NCBI GenBank assembly: GCA_002476495.1
Contig: DLKL01000018.1
Location: forward strand, 1-52,389
Reading direction: 5' to 3'
Length of the DNA stretch: 52,389 nt
Source of the DNA: Lachnospiraceae bacterium UBA7589
GTDB taxonomy: Bacteria; Bacillota; Clostridia; Lachnospirales; Lachnospiraceae
A model generated the notes under the pieces. It did no database searches and was not told where the DNA came from. It was given only the letters and a program-made list of their open reading frames with translations. Position numbers and translations under genes: made by a program. Of this stretch, positions 42,407 to 51,750 are shown piece after piece (the first letter of the stretch is position 1; each line of letters starts with the position of its first letter).

Positions 42407-42465
42407 CCGTTATCCTCCCAAAATCATCAGGTAACCTCTTATTTTTCTACCATAGAATATTATCA

Positions 42466-42516
42466 CAAAAAAAGCCATGCTTCAACGATTATCATTCGTC
42501 AAAGCACAGCTTTTTT
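42466..42516 (-). terminator. Terminator after the Ig-like surface protein gene
   Basis: On the minus strand AAAAAGC (42516-42510) pairs with GCTTTTT, with inner TGCTT/AAGCA and GACGA/TCGT extending the stem. A run of seven T follows, then GTGATAAT. A strong intrinsic terminator; it ends the string of genes that begins beyond the right edge. Confidence 0.85.
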
Positions 42517-42561
42517 AGAAAAATATTATATAATTTTCCTGCCCCTTTTAGCACCGGCCGG

Positions 42562-45500
42562 TTATTTACTTTTCTTTTTCTTTACAATTATTAATATTAT
42601 CGCTGCAACAATTACAATAATTGCGGCAATAATTGCCCATATATACCAGGTTGACTCCTGTCCGTATTTGAATTCAAGCTCATATGTTGCCTCGTTTCCG
42701 GCTTCATCCGTAGCTGTCATCACAAGGGTATAGCTTCCTTTATCCTTTACTGTAAAAGAACAGCTATTACCATTTATAGACATTTCCTTTCCGTTCAATG
42801 TTACTGAAGAAAGAGTATCTTCAGCAAGCTGCAGGGATATATTAATATTGTATTCTTCATTTTGTACCTGATTTTCTTCAACTCCTGTAATTATAAATAC
42901 AGGGGCTTTTGTATCAAGGATAAACTTTACTTCCTTCTCGGTAGTGTTTCCCAATTCATCGGTTGCAGTAATAAGAAGAGTGTATGAACCATCCTCTATA
43001 TCCGATTTTCCGTCATATTCACTACCGTTAAGATACATCTTTATATCACATACGGTAAGGTCTGATATAAGCTCATCCAGATCCTCATCCCAGCTGAAGC
43101 TGTTTATTGTCTTTCCATCCAGATATGATATATCAGCAATCTGTGGTTCAGTCTTATCAATAGTAAAATGAAGCTCTCTGCTTTCACTGTTACCGGCCTG
43201 ATCCCTGACTGTCAGACTTATATCATAAATACCATCTTCGGTAAATGTAGACGAAATTACAGTCTGGCTTGCAGATGCGTTATATTTACCGAAATCAAGC
43301 TGATGAACCTTTCCTGAAGCATCTGTCCTTGTTCCTTTAAGGTCTATCTCCTTGCCAAGATAAAATACATCAGATATTTCAAAGCTTATCGAAACCTCAT
43401 CCTTGGTTTTATAATAGTTGTCAGGTGCTGCCATATTAACCTCAGGCGCATCCTTATCCAGAATAAACTCTGCACTTGTATTGGCTGAATGTCCTGTCCT
43501 GTCCTCAGCTGCAAATTCTATCCGGTACACACCTGTTTCGGTGAAGCTTTCTGCTATGGACATATCTGCCGATGTAGGTGTAACATTTATTGTCTTAAAG
43601 AGAACCTCTGATTGCCCGTCCCCGGGTTTTCTATAAATGTTTATCTCACCTGAAGCATCCTTCCAGAACGCTTCCTTCATATTCATGCTCACATTAACAT
43701 TGCTTGTGTGTGTTCCCTGTCCTGCTCCGTTTATGCTTAATGAAGGTGCATTTTTATCAATTCTGAAGGTTATGGTTCTTGTCCGGCTATAGTTCATTGC
43801 TTTATCTATGGCAAAAAGATTAATTACATATTCTCCCTCCTCACCAAAGACAAAATTTCTGTCCGAAGTTTTCTTGTAAAGATTAGTTGTTTTTTCTCCG
43901 TTTGGCTTTGTATATATCAGCTGATAATTAAGATCTCCCACATCTTCGTTTGTATCGCTTACTCCCACCGAAAGATTGACATTTCCTGTCATATAAAGCA
44001 TCCCTGTGGAATCTGTATATATCATGCCTCCGTTAATTACTGTTGATAATACAGGTGATGTCCTGTCTATATAAAATGTAACCGTTGAAGGCTCTGCCTT
44101 ATTTCCTGCCTTATCAGCAGCTGTTATTTTAATTACATGTTTACCCTCTTCGGAGGTATTATAATACGCTATGTATCTTCCCTTTGAATCTGCTGTTGCA
44201 GACCAGTTAAGATTTACTGCCTTACCATTATCAGTTACTGTCACATCATTGCTGTTCATATTGTCATCACAATATGTAAGCATAACTCCAACCTCTGACT
44301 TATAGTATTCATCTGACTTTACACTTGCAGCTCCCGAATTAACCTGTGAGGTAACTACAGGTCTGGTGTTATCAACTCTGAAGGTCTTTGTAATCTCAGC
44401 TGCCTTATTACCGGCGCAGTCCTCTGCATAAACCTTTACAGTATAAGTGCCATCAGGAATACCTGCCCCATTCTGGGTAATCTTTTCAATGGCAAAGGAT
44501 ACTTCTTTATTACCACCATTAACCTCAGCATCCACAGTTTCTGTATAATTAAAAGTCTTAGTCTTAACTGTATTGTCAGGGTATGTGATATCTGCCCTGA
44601 TTGTCTTAATTGTAAGATTGTCATTAACCGTAGCCTTAATTACAGGTATGCCTGTAACAGGATTGCTTACCTCAGTTATGTTATTGTTTATTACAATTCC
44701 GGTTATCTCAGGTCTCTTGTTGTCAACCCATACTGCATATTCTCTCTCTGTAACATTACCTGCCTTATCTCTGGCATATATCCTCACCTTTGTTCCATTT
44801 GTTGTAACGGATGAAAGATCAATGATAACCTGCCCGCCAGCCTGCTTTCTGTCAGCAGATATGGCAATATCATTCCTGTCGCCGCCATTTATGGTATACC
44901 AGACTTCATCGAGCTCAGACTCAATAATACTGCTGTTACCTGATGTAACCACTATATCACCCGAAACCTTGTAAGACCAGCTCCTTGTCAGTGTGAATTC
45001 CTCACCTGATATGGTTTTAAGCTCCGGTGTGGTCTTGTCATAAAGAATATCAGCAAGATTCACCTCTTTAGATGCTCCACTTCCCTCCTCAGAGCCTTTT
45101 GCCCTGATACCCGGGAAAAATATGTTTGTATCCGCAGGAAGGTCAAATCTGACAGAGCAATTATATCTTCCCTCATTATCAACATCTGTAAGATTAGATG
45201 CTATAACTGTGCCGGCTGCTATCGATGAGCCGTCAGCCTTAACAAGCACAATTGAATCCTTATCCAGCTTTTGTGCCGATGAAAGATGAACTACCACATA
45301 GAGTGATTTGTTAGTTCCGAATCGGAAGCCCGGAAGCTCCTGGACTGTAATCTCCTTATCTACGCCATTTTCATCGATTGTATGCAATGTGGCATTTATT
45401 TTGAGCTCCTTGTCAATAAGCTTAAGCGGCCACTTAAAGGCATATACTCCTGATTCATTTCCTGCCTTGTCCTTCACTGTGAATCTGAGTTCTCTTCCTT

Positions 45501-48069
45501 CATCGCTAAGCAGCTTTGTCTTGTCTATGCTGATATAATATGTAGCCCGGGTAGAATCTGCATTAGCAGAATCAAACTCTGATATTACCGCCGGATTCTC
45601 GTCATATCCTTCAATATCAATATTAACTGCCTTATCCTGCAATAATTCATGTTCATCCTCCACAACAACCTTGCATCTATATTCCTTATCACTGTCAATG
45701 CAGTAAATTCCTTCAGAATTCGGACTATTTGATACATCAGTCCAGGCATCGTCTGCTCCCTTAACCTGTAACACAGTATTTGTCTCAACGTCACAGCATG
45801 GTGCAGTGCAATCCAGGTAAAAGGCCTTCTCTTCTTCCACAGAGTTTCCCGCAAAATCATAAACTGTAACCTTTACTGTATGTTCCTGATTTTTGTCAAG
45901 GTTTTTCAGAGACCAGCCCTGATTAACAATATCATTGATTTCCCCGTCAGGCTCTGTTCCGTAGGATCCATCAGATTTTTTAACCCTGAATTCAGCCCTG
46001 TCTATACCAATATTATCTCTTCCGACAACCCACAACATATATTCATCATTAACAGGTCCGTCATTTGTACTTTCTCCTTCACGTAAGAAATACAGGGAAC
46101 TAATTACAGGTACTAAAGTATCCTTTTTGTAATATACGGTTTTGTTATATTCATTACCTGCTTCATCCCTTGCGTAAAGCTTTACAGGTGTACCACGACT
46201 GTCGGTTGATGCCGATATATTATCAGCATTAATAGATGCCTCTGAAACCTTTCCGTCTGTTATGGTAAGATCAAACTTAGTACCACCATCATAGTATGCT
46301 TCTACAATATCTGACTCAACATTCCCTGCTCCGGATATAACATCAAAAGCCGAAGAGAATAAAGGATTCCATTCATCAGGAACAGTGAACTCTTCTTCTG
46401 TGCCATGAAATACAAAACTTGGGGTCGTATTATCATATAATATCTCCGATACAACAGGCTTTTCTACATGGCCATTATCTGCAAAATCGACAACAAGTTT
46501 TACATTTTTGTATTCTGCATTCTCTGAGGCTGCAGGTATCCGGAAAGAGCCTTCAAAAAGATAATATCCACCTGCAATTTCTTCGTTTTCGTAGGATACA
46601 CTTTCCTCCTTTACTGACGTATCATCTGCATAAGTAATACTTACTTTAGAAGGTTTTTGATAAGATGTTACTTTATATTTAAGAAGATATTGCGTGTTTG
46701 TTTTTAAAGGAGCTGTTATTCCCACATCCGGTACGGTGCTAAGCGCCTCCTCATTTTCGCCAAACGAAATATCAATATCCTTTTTAGTCATATCGAGCTT
46801 CAAAAGTTTTGGGACCTCGCATATATCACAGTTGCCTGCAGCATCATATGCTCTTATGGTCAGTTCCTCGGTATCTGACTCGTCATATACCATTCCCTGA
46901 TCGGGTTTAAGGCTGTATATCCCACTTTCACTATCCTTAGTAAAGGCCCCAAGACATGTAGTGCCCTTGTACAGCTCAACTTTTTCTATGCCACTTACAG
47001 AATCCTGTCCCTTATAATAATATATGAATTTTGAAAGTGAATCTGCATCTTCCCGTGTAGAAGTATCAATATCCAGTTTTTTATTCTCTGTCACATCAAA
47101 CAGCCCTGTGCCATCAGTATCTGAAGAAGGGGCTTTTCGGTCAAAAGGGACAGTTCCCGGCAAAGTAACGGTTTTAACTATAGTATCACTTCCATCTGCT
47201 CCCGGAACATGGTATTCCAGAGATACCTTTACCTCCCCCTCTTTATCCTTACAGCTCGCTGTGTCAAGGTTAATGGTTACGGTATCTCCTATAAGCTTGG
47301 CTCCCTGAAAATTAACATCCTGTACCTGATAATTATACTTTATATACCCAATAGCATCAGCATTATTATCAATATATTCGTCAACCGTATCCCTGTCAGT
47401 TATTTTCAGATTGAAGTTCGTATAAAATTTGTCATTACTGATTGAGACACCCGAATCATCCAGATAAGAGCAGTTAAAGTTACCTGTAAATGGTTCAGTC
47501 TCAGTAAATTTGTAGGTACAATATCTTACATAATCTGTTTCAAAATCTGTCGAATTTCCACCCTTTACAGCAGTTCCTTTAAGCTTCAGATATGCTACCA
47601 GTATCTTGTCCGGAGTCATTGATACAGTATTCTTCAGCAGAGTCTCATCTGTAATTGTGTCTTCAATCGTAGCCCCGGAATCGTAAACCCTATACTTTAT
47701 TTTAGGTGCTGTGATGTTTACCTTTGTTCCGTCTTCCAATATACTATTCTTTATATTAATGCCCAAAATTTCGGGAAAATAAAACCAATTAATATTATAA
47801 TATTTGTATTCCTTTTCTGTGGATTGAGACTTTAATATAACACTATCCTCCGATGACATTTCACAAAGTTCAGAAATATCCAGAAAAATTGATCCAAATT
47901 TAAACTCGCTGGTTTCAACAGGATTATCTTTGTCAACTATCATTTCATCCGCTTTGGTGTCATTTGGCAATCCCGCATGTGCAAAGAAAGGTGTCGCCAT
48001 CATGACAAATACCAGCCAGAATGCAATCAGCTTAGACATTTTGCTATGTTTATCAGGTATTCTTTTCAT
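42562..48069 (-). CDS. Giant Ig-like multidomain surface protein
   Basis: An 1835-residue secreted and membrane-anchored protein. Residues 1-31 are a signal peptide (LIAFWLVFVMMATPFFAHA). The first 300 or so residues are of unknown fold, then about a dozen Ig-like beta-sandwich domains follow, each starting with a D-x-T-x-P type joint (such as YDNTTP, LDCTAP, VDNTRP, IDRTSP, LDKDAP, LDTKAP) and ending with an AxDxAGN strand (AYDAAGN, ARDKAGN, AADKAGN, VRDQAGN). The C-terminus has a single membrane helix (WAIIAAIIVIVAAIILIIV) and a KKKKSK tail; no LPxTG sortase motif. ATG 48069 has AGGAGG nine bases upstream. It is the last and largest gene of the phospho-signalling string and probably an adhesin, stalk or surface sensor. 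Function inferred. Confidence 0.9.
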   Translation of the reverse strand: MKRIPDKHSKMSKLIAFWLVFVMMATPFFAHAGLPNDTKADEMIVDKDNPVETSEFKFGSIFLDISELCEMSSEDSVILKSQSTEKEYKYYNINWFYFPEILGINIKNSILEDGTKVNITAPKIKYRVYDSGATIEDTITDETLLKNTVSMTPDKILVAYLKLKGTAVKGGNSTDFETDYVRYCTYKFTETEPFTGNFNCSYLDDSGVSISNDKFYTNFNLKITDRDTVDEYIDNNADAIGYIKYNYQVQDVNFQGAKLIGDTVTINLDTASCKDKEGEVKVSLEYHVPGADGSDTIVKTVTLPGTVPFDRKAPSSDTDGTGLFDVTENKKLDIDTSTREDADSLSKFIYYYKGQDSVSGIEKVELYKGTTCLGAFTKDSESGIYSLKPDQGMVYDESDTEELTIRAYDAAGNCDICEVPKLLKLDMTKKDIDISFGENEEALSTVPDVGITAPLKTNTQYLLKYKVTSYQKPSKVSITYADDTSVKEESVSYENEEIAGGYYLFEGSFRIPAASENAEYKNVKLVVDFADNGHVEKPVVSEILYDNTTPSFVFHGTEEEFTVPDEWNPLFSSAFDVISGAGNVESDIVEAYYDGGTKFDLTITDGKVSEASINADNISASTDSRGTPVKLYARDEAGNEYNKTVYYKKDTLVPVISSLYFLREGESTNDGPVNDEYMLWVVGRDNIGIDRAEFRVKKSDGSYGTEPDGEINDIVNQGWSLKNLDKNQEHTVKVTVYDFAGNSVEEEKAFYLDCTAPCCDVETNTVLQVKGADDAWTDVSNSPNSEGIYCIDSDKEYRCKVVVEDEHELLQDKAVNIDIEGYDENPAVISEFDSANADSTRATYYISIDKTKLLSDEGRELRFTVKDKAGNESGVYAFKWPLKLIDKELKINATLHTIDENGVDKEITVQELPGFRFGTNKSLYVVVHLSSAQKLDKDSIVLVKADGSSIAAGTVIASNLTDVDNEGRYNCSVRFDLPADTNIFFPGIRAKGSEEGSGASKEVNLADILYDKTTPELKTISGEEFTLTRSWSYKVSGDIVVTSGNSSIIESELDEVWYTINGGDRNDIAISADRKQAGGQVIIDLSSVTTNGTKVRIYARDKAGNVTEREYAVWVDNKRPEITGIVINNNITEVSNPVTGIPVIKATVNDNLTIKTIRADITYPDNTVKTKTFNYTETVDAEVNGGNKEVSFAIEKITQNGAGIPDGTYTVKVYAEDCAGNKAAEITKTFRVDNTRPVVTSQVNSGAASVKSDEYYKSEVGVMLTYCDDNMNSNDVTVTDNGKAVNLNWSATADSKGRYIAYYNTSEEGKHVIKITAADKAGNKAEPSTVTFYIDRTSPVLSTVINGGMIYTDSTGMLYMTGNVNLSVGVSDTNEDVGDLNYQLIYTKPNGEKTTNLYKKTSDRNFVFGEEGEYVINLFAIDKAMNYSRTRTITFRIDKNAPSLSINGAGQGTHTSNVNVSMNMKEAFWKDASGEINIYRKPGDGQSEVLFKTINVTPTSADMSIAESFTETGVYRIEFAAEDRTGHSANTSAEFILDKDAPEVNMAAPDNYYKTKDEVSISFEISDVFYLGKEIDLKGTRTDASGKVHQLDFGKYNASASQTVISSTFTEDGIYDISLTVRDQAGNSESRELHFTIDKTEPQIADISYLDGKTINSFSWDEDLDELISDLTVCDIKMYLNGSEYDGKSDIEDGSYTLLITATDELGNTTEKEVKFILDTKAPVFIITGVEENQVQNEEYNINISLQLAEDTLSSVTLNGKEMSINGNSCSFTVKDKGSYTLVMTATDEAGNEATYELEFKYGQESTWYIWAIIAAIIVIVAAIILIIVKKKKSK

Positions 48070-48082
48070 TCTTACTGCCCTC

Positions 48083-48766
48083 CTATAAGCTTTCCTCTGT
48101 ATTTACAACAACAACATTAAATTCAACCTTACATTTTCTTGTATTTTTGTCCATTGACATATTCCCTGAAAGAACGGTTGTTTCATCACTGTCTCCGGCA
48201 AGAACCTCTGTTGCGTCACTGTCTCCGGCAAGAACCTCTGTTGCGTCATCCTCCCCGGCTGATACATCTGTTGTTCTGTCATTTTCTGCTGATACATCTG
48301 TCATTTCTTCAGCTGCAGCCAATACGTCTGTGGTATCCTCACCCATCACTTCTTCAGTTGCAGTCAATACGCCTGTAGTATCCTCATCAGCTCCTGCATT
48401 ATCCGGTTTATATTCCAAAACCTCGGTAGCATCATCCTTTACCTCTTTACCGGCAGGCTTTAACAAATCTGTGGTATCATCCCGGTTTTCTTTTCTCTTT
48501 GCTGTGGATATACCCTCTCTGACGGTTATCTTTCCACTTCCCTGATTGTAATATTTTGCCTGCTCCTTCTTAGATATACTATCCTTGGTGAGTCCTCCCT
48601 CTTTCATTTCCTTAATATTCTTTTTTGCCGTCTTTCCTGTGAGTTCGCCCATCACCTTAGGTATCTTTAATACAATAAATAAAATCACTGATACAATAAA
48701 AAATACAATTGCAAGGGTGAGTCCTCCGTAGAAACATATTTCGTAAACATTTCCCATTTGTATCAC
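48083..48766 (-). CDS. Membrane-anchored tail protein with nine acidic Thr motifs
   Basis: A 227-residue protein. One membrane helix (about residues 11-33) is followed by a basic segment (about 36-90) and an acidic tail. The tail has nine related motifs of the form acidic-x-[TA]-T-x-V/L-L/S: DDTTDLL, DDATEVL, DEDTTGVL, GEDTTDVL, EEMTDVS, DRTTDVS, DDATEVL, DSDATEVL and DSDETTVL. The tail ends in a short hydrophobic sequence with KVEFNVVVVN. Threonine in acidic context followed by a hydrophobic residue at +2/+3 resembles the phospho-Thr sites read by FHA domains. The gene starts in the last codons of the kinase gene (GTGA overlap) and ends 13 bases before the giant surface protein gene. Its role as kinase substrate and FHA docking site is inferred. 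Confidence 0.85.
   Translation of the reverse strand: MIQMGNVYEICFYGGLTLAIVFFIVSVILFIVLKIPKVMGELTGKTAKKNIKEMKEGGLTKDSISKKEQAKYYNQGSGKITVREGISTAKRKENRDDTTDLLKPAGKEVKDDATEVLEYKPDNAGADEDTTGVLTATEEVMGEDTTDVLAAAEEMTDVSAENDRTTDVSAGEDDATEVLAGDSDATEVLAGDSDETTVLSGNMSMDKNTRKCKVEFNVVVVNTEESL
48186..48245. repeat. Perfect 30-bp tandem duplication in the Thr-motif tail
   Basis: Bases 48186-48215 and 48216-48245 are identical; each encodes the 10-residue unit DATEVLAGDS on the minus strand. A recent tandem duplication that adds one more Thr motif. Confidence 0.95.
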
Positions 48767-50928
48767 TCTCCCTCCTCTTCAGAAGCTTCGTCGGATACCT
48801 CTTCGTCTGTTTCAGTCTCTTCAATGTAAGCACCCGTAGCTAACATATTGACTATTTCATTACGTTTTTTCCAGGTTTTATTATTATCTATATCGGCAAC
48901 TCCGTTTCCGTCCCTGTAAATATCAATAAGATCCTGTAATTCATCAGGACATTTCTTTATCCAGCCGGTAGGATCCTGATCTATATTTTCACAATACTTA
49001 TATATGTAATCAAGATGCTGGGCATATACCTTATTGCTTAACACATTTTCTTTTCCTAAGGTTCTTTCAATCTCCTGATACTGGGTCAGGGTTTTTTCAT
49101 ATTCTCCCATAGCCTGGTAGCAATCCGCCTTCTTTGACATGACATTATAGTAGGCCGTATTGTAAATATTGTCATTTTCTCCGCCTATGCCTATTTCTTT
49201 ATTTTCCTCAACCTTTATTGATAAAATATTAATATACTCATCACAATATGTGATAACATCGGTATAATATTGCTTCACGATTAAAGAATCCTGTGAATTC
49301 TTTGCAAGAGCCTCATATATCACAATGAGATTATCATAGTATGCATAGTAATAATCATTTGTATCTATCTCATTGCCGGTGTATTGCTCCAGATCCTCAA
49401 CCGCCTGCAGCATAACCTTTTCCGCATTGTCAGGAACCCCCGGGGTATTTATATATGTTGCATATATTTCTCCGATGGTTTTGTAATTAACAAATTTGTT
49501 CTCGTCCTGATTCGTATACTGGGATTCATTATAAGCTGCCAGTCCGTCAACCTGGGTCATAAGCTCCTCCACATCAGGATTTGTGCTTGATCTGATAAGG
49601 GATACCGCTCCATAATAATCTGCCAGCTGACCATAACCATCATCCTTTGGGTCAACCATATTAAAATATTTTGTTGCAGTTTTATAATCCTTCATCTCAT
49701 CAAAATAGGTTATGGCCAGCCTGAATAAAACTTCGTTATTTTCATCCACATTATCATATCCGGATTTTATCCTGTTTGCCACTATATTAAGCCCGGTAGC
49801 AAGATCAAGAGCACTTTTACCATCCTGATCAATGTCATGGGATGCATCAACATATACCTGAATGAATTTATCATATGCCTCTGCATCAGAGCCATCAAGC
49901 TCAAATGCCAGCTTGTACTGTTCTGCTGCTTTGCTGTAATCCCCTTCAAGTCTGTAGTCGTTTCCTGTTTCTATGTAAGAATTATATGATTCCATCTTTA
50001 TCTTCTGCATTCCCGAATATCCGAATATAGTTACCCCTGCAGCCGCAAGTGTAAGAACAGATGCAGCAATAAAGCCTGCCAGCTTTTTCTTATTCTTTTT
50101 TCTATAGGCATCATCCAGCTCTGTATAATGCTCTAGTGCATACATAAGCTCGGTACAATTCTGATATCTGTCATTAGGGTCCGGCTGGGTACATTTCTGT
50201 ATTATTTTTTCAAGCCCGGATGATAATGCCGGATTCCACTCTCTTATAGGCTTTATCTCATAAGGAGGTTCACAAGGATTCATACCTGTAACTATGTGGT
50301 ACAAAGTTGCTCCCAGGTTATATATATCAGTCCTTGCATCAGTATTATATATGCCTCGTCCCTGGGAATCACCAAACTGCTCAGGGGCAGCATATCCCCT
50401 GGTTCCCAGTGCTGTTGTATCTGCATTATTTTCTATAACATATTCCTTAGCTGTTCCGAAATCAATAAGCTTGACTCCACCCTCAGGCTTTATCATAACA
50501 TTGGAAGGCTTCATATCACGATATATTACCGGTGGGTTCATGTTGTGAAGATAATCAAGGGCACTCGCCAGCTGCAACCCCCATTCTATAACCAATTCCT
50601 GAGGTTGTGCCCCCTCCTTTTTAAGTCTGTCACTTATTGTTGTTCCTTCTATAAAATCCATTACAACGTATATAGTACCATCCTGATTGATAATATCTAC
50701 TATTCGTGGCAAGACCGGATGATCAACGTTTTTTAATATATTAGCTTCTCTTTCAAGGCCCTTTAACAGCATCTGGGTAGATTTTGAACCATCATTCTTT
50801 ATTTCCTTGACAGCCCACTGCTTATTAAGTCGATTGTCACGGGCAAGGTAAACAATGGACATTCCTCCACGTCCAACCTCTTTCCATATTTCGTATTTTC
50901 CGTCTAATACGGTACCTTCCTTAGTCAT
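48763..50928 (-). CDS. Membrane Ser/Thr protein kinase with TPR-like outer domain
   Basis: A 721-residue Hanks-type kinase. The kinase domain covers about 1-270: Gly loop EVGRGGMSIVYLA, Lys41 in WAVKEI, catalytic IYRDMKPSNVMI with Asp138, DFG Asp156 (LIDFGTAKEY), activation loop with Thr171-Thr172 (ADTTALGTRGYAAPEQF). A membrane helix lies at about 282-304. The outer part (about 305-690) has no PASTA domains; instead it shows helical repeats of TPR type (YRLEGDYSKAAEQYKLAFEL, FRLAITYFDEMKDYKTATKYF, DCYQAMGEYEKTLTQYQEIE). It ends in an acidic tail. AAGGG precedes ATG 50928. PASTA kinases sense muropeptides; a TPR-type ectodomain implies a different, perhaps protein, ligand. The activation-loop DTTAL resembles the tail motifs of the next protein. 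Confidence 0.93.
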   Translation of the reverse strand: MTKEGTVLDGKYEIWKEVGRGGMSIVYLARDNRLNKQWAVKEIKNDGSKSTQMLLKGLEREANILKNVDHPVLPRIVDIINQDGTIYVVMDFIEGTTISDRLKKEGAQPQELVIEWGLQLASALDYLHNMNPPVIYRDMKPSNVMIKPEGGVKLIDFGTAKEYVIENNADTTALGTRGYAAPEQFGDSQGRGIYNTDARTDIYNLGATLYHIVTGMNPCEPPYEIKPIREWNPALSSGLEKIIQKCTQPDPNDRYQNCTELMYALEHYTELDDAYRKKNKKKLAGFIAASVLTLAAAGVTIFGYSGMQKIKMESYNSYIETGNDYRLEGDYSKAAEQYKLAFELDGSDAEAYDKFIQVYVDASHDIDQDGKSALDLATGLNIVANRIKSGYDNVDENNEVLFRLAITYFDEMKDYKTATKYFNMVDPKDDGYGQLADYYGAVSLIRSSTNPDVEELMTQVDGLAAYNESQYTNQDENKFVNYKTIGEIYATYINTPGVPDNAEKVMLQAVEDLEQYTGNEIDTNDYYYAYYDNLIVIYEALAKNSQDSLIVKQYYTDVITYCDEYINILSIKVEENKEIGIGGENDNIYNTAYYNVMSKKADCYQAMGEYEKTLTQYQEIERTLGKENVLSNKVYAQHLDYIYKYCENIDQDPTGWIKKCPDELQDLIDIYRDGNGVADIDNNKTWKKRNEIVNMLATGAYIEETETDEEVSDEASEEEGE

Positions 50929-50978
50929 TACTATTCCCTTCCGACCTATATTTAAGAATTCCTATTTATGTTTTTAAT

Positions 50979-51749
50979 TTAATCTGCCTTTATCAAGGCT
51001 ACTGTTATATTGTCTGTTTCTTTTCTGTTTTTTACAAGCTCTGTCAGATATATACAGCCGTATTTCATATCTTCCTCGTCATTTATAGCCCCCGGTCCGA
51101 TTTTATCCAGCATCTCCTTATCTGTTATCTGGTGTCTGAATCCATCTGAGCATAGCATATACACGGAATCCGGTTCTACCTCGCCCTTTGTAAATTCAGG
51201 TTGAACAACAGGAGATGCTCCAACGCACTGTAACAGAACACTTCTTCTTGGATCTGTTTTTGCCTGTTCTTCTGTCATTCTTCCGAAAGCTATTTCCCTG
51301 GCAATAAAGGTTTGATCCTTTGTAAGCTGGGTTACGGTATTTCCCATATGATATATTCTGCTGTCACCTACATGTACAATGTAATATTTGCTTTCTACCA
51401 TAAGTATGGCAGACACCGTAGTTCCCAGCTGTATATTTTTACAGGCTCCGTATTCACCAAGTCTTTTGTTTTGTGTTTGTATAATATCGTCCCACTGAAG
51501 AATCAGCCGGTTTTCATCAAACAAACCCATATCAACATCCGGTAAAAGAACATCGTCAAACCAGTTACAAAAGGCTAAAATCACCTCTTTGCTGGCTAAT
51601 TCACCCTTTGAAAGGCCTCCCATTCCATCACATACTATTCCAAATGCTACCTTTTTGCCATTAATCTCAACTATTTTCATGGCAAGAGAGTCCTGATTAG
51701 TCTTCTTTGTTATTCCCACATCTGTATGGTAAGCTGCTATGTATCTCAT
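50979..51749 (-). CDS. PP2C-family Ser/Thr protein phosphatase
   Basis: A 256-residue PP2C phosphatase with TKKTNQDSLAM, the metal-binding VCDGMGGLSKGELAS, IVHVGDSRIYHM, LCSDGFRHQI and the last motif ETDNITVALI. These supply the usual two-metal aspartates. It is one base after the FHA gene stop (ribosome binding site AAGGAG overlapping the FHA end) and 50 bases before the kinase, so FHA, phosphatase and kinase are translated from one message. It should reverse the phosphorylation made by the kinase. Confidence 0.94.
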   Translation of the reverse strand: MRYIAAYHTDVGITKKTNQDSLAMKIVEINGKKVAFGIVCDGMGGLSKGELASKEVILAFCNWFDDVLLPDVDMGLFDENRLILQWDDIIQTQNKRLGEYGACKNIQLGTTVSAILMVESKYYIVHVGDSRIYHMGNTVTQLTKDQTFIAREIAFGRMTEEQAKTDPRRSVLLQCVGASPVVQPEFTKGEVEPDSVYMLCSDGFRHQITDKEMLDKIGPGAINDEEDMKYGCIYLTELVKNRKETDNITVALIKAD

Positions 51750-51750
51750 T

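Noticed and set aside
48186..48245. Two identical 30-bp units, length similar to a CRISPR repeat
   Set aside because: They are directly adjacent with no spacer and encode a protein repeat.
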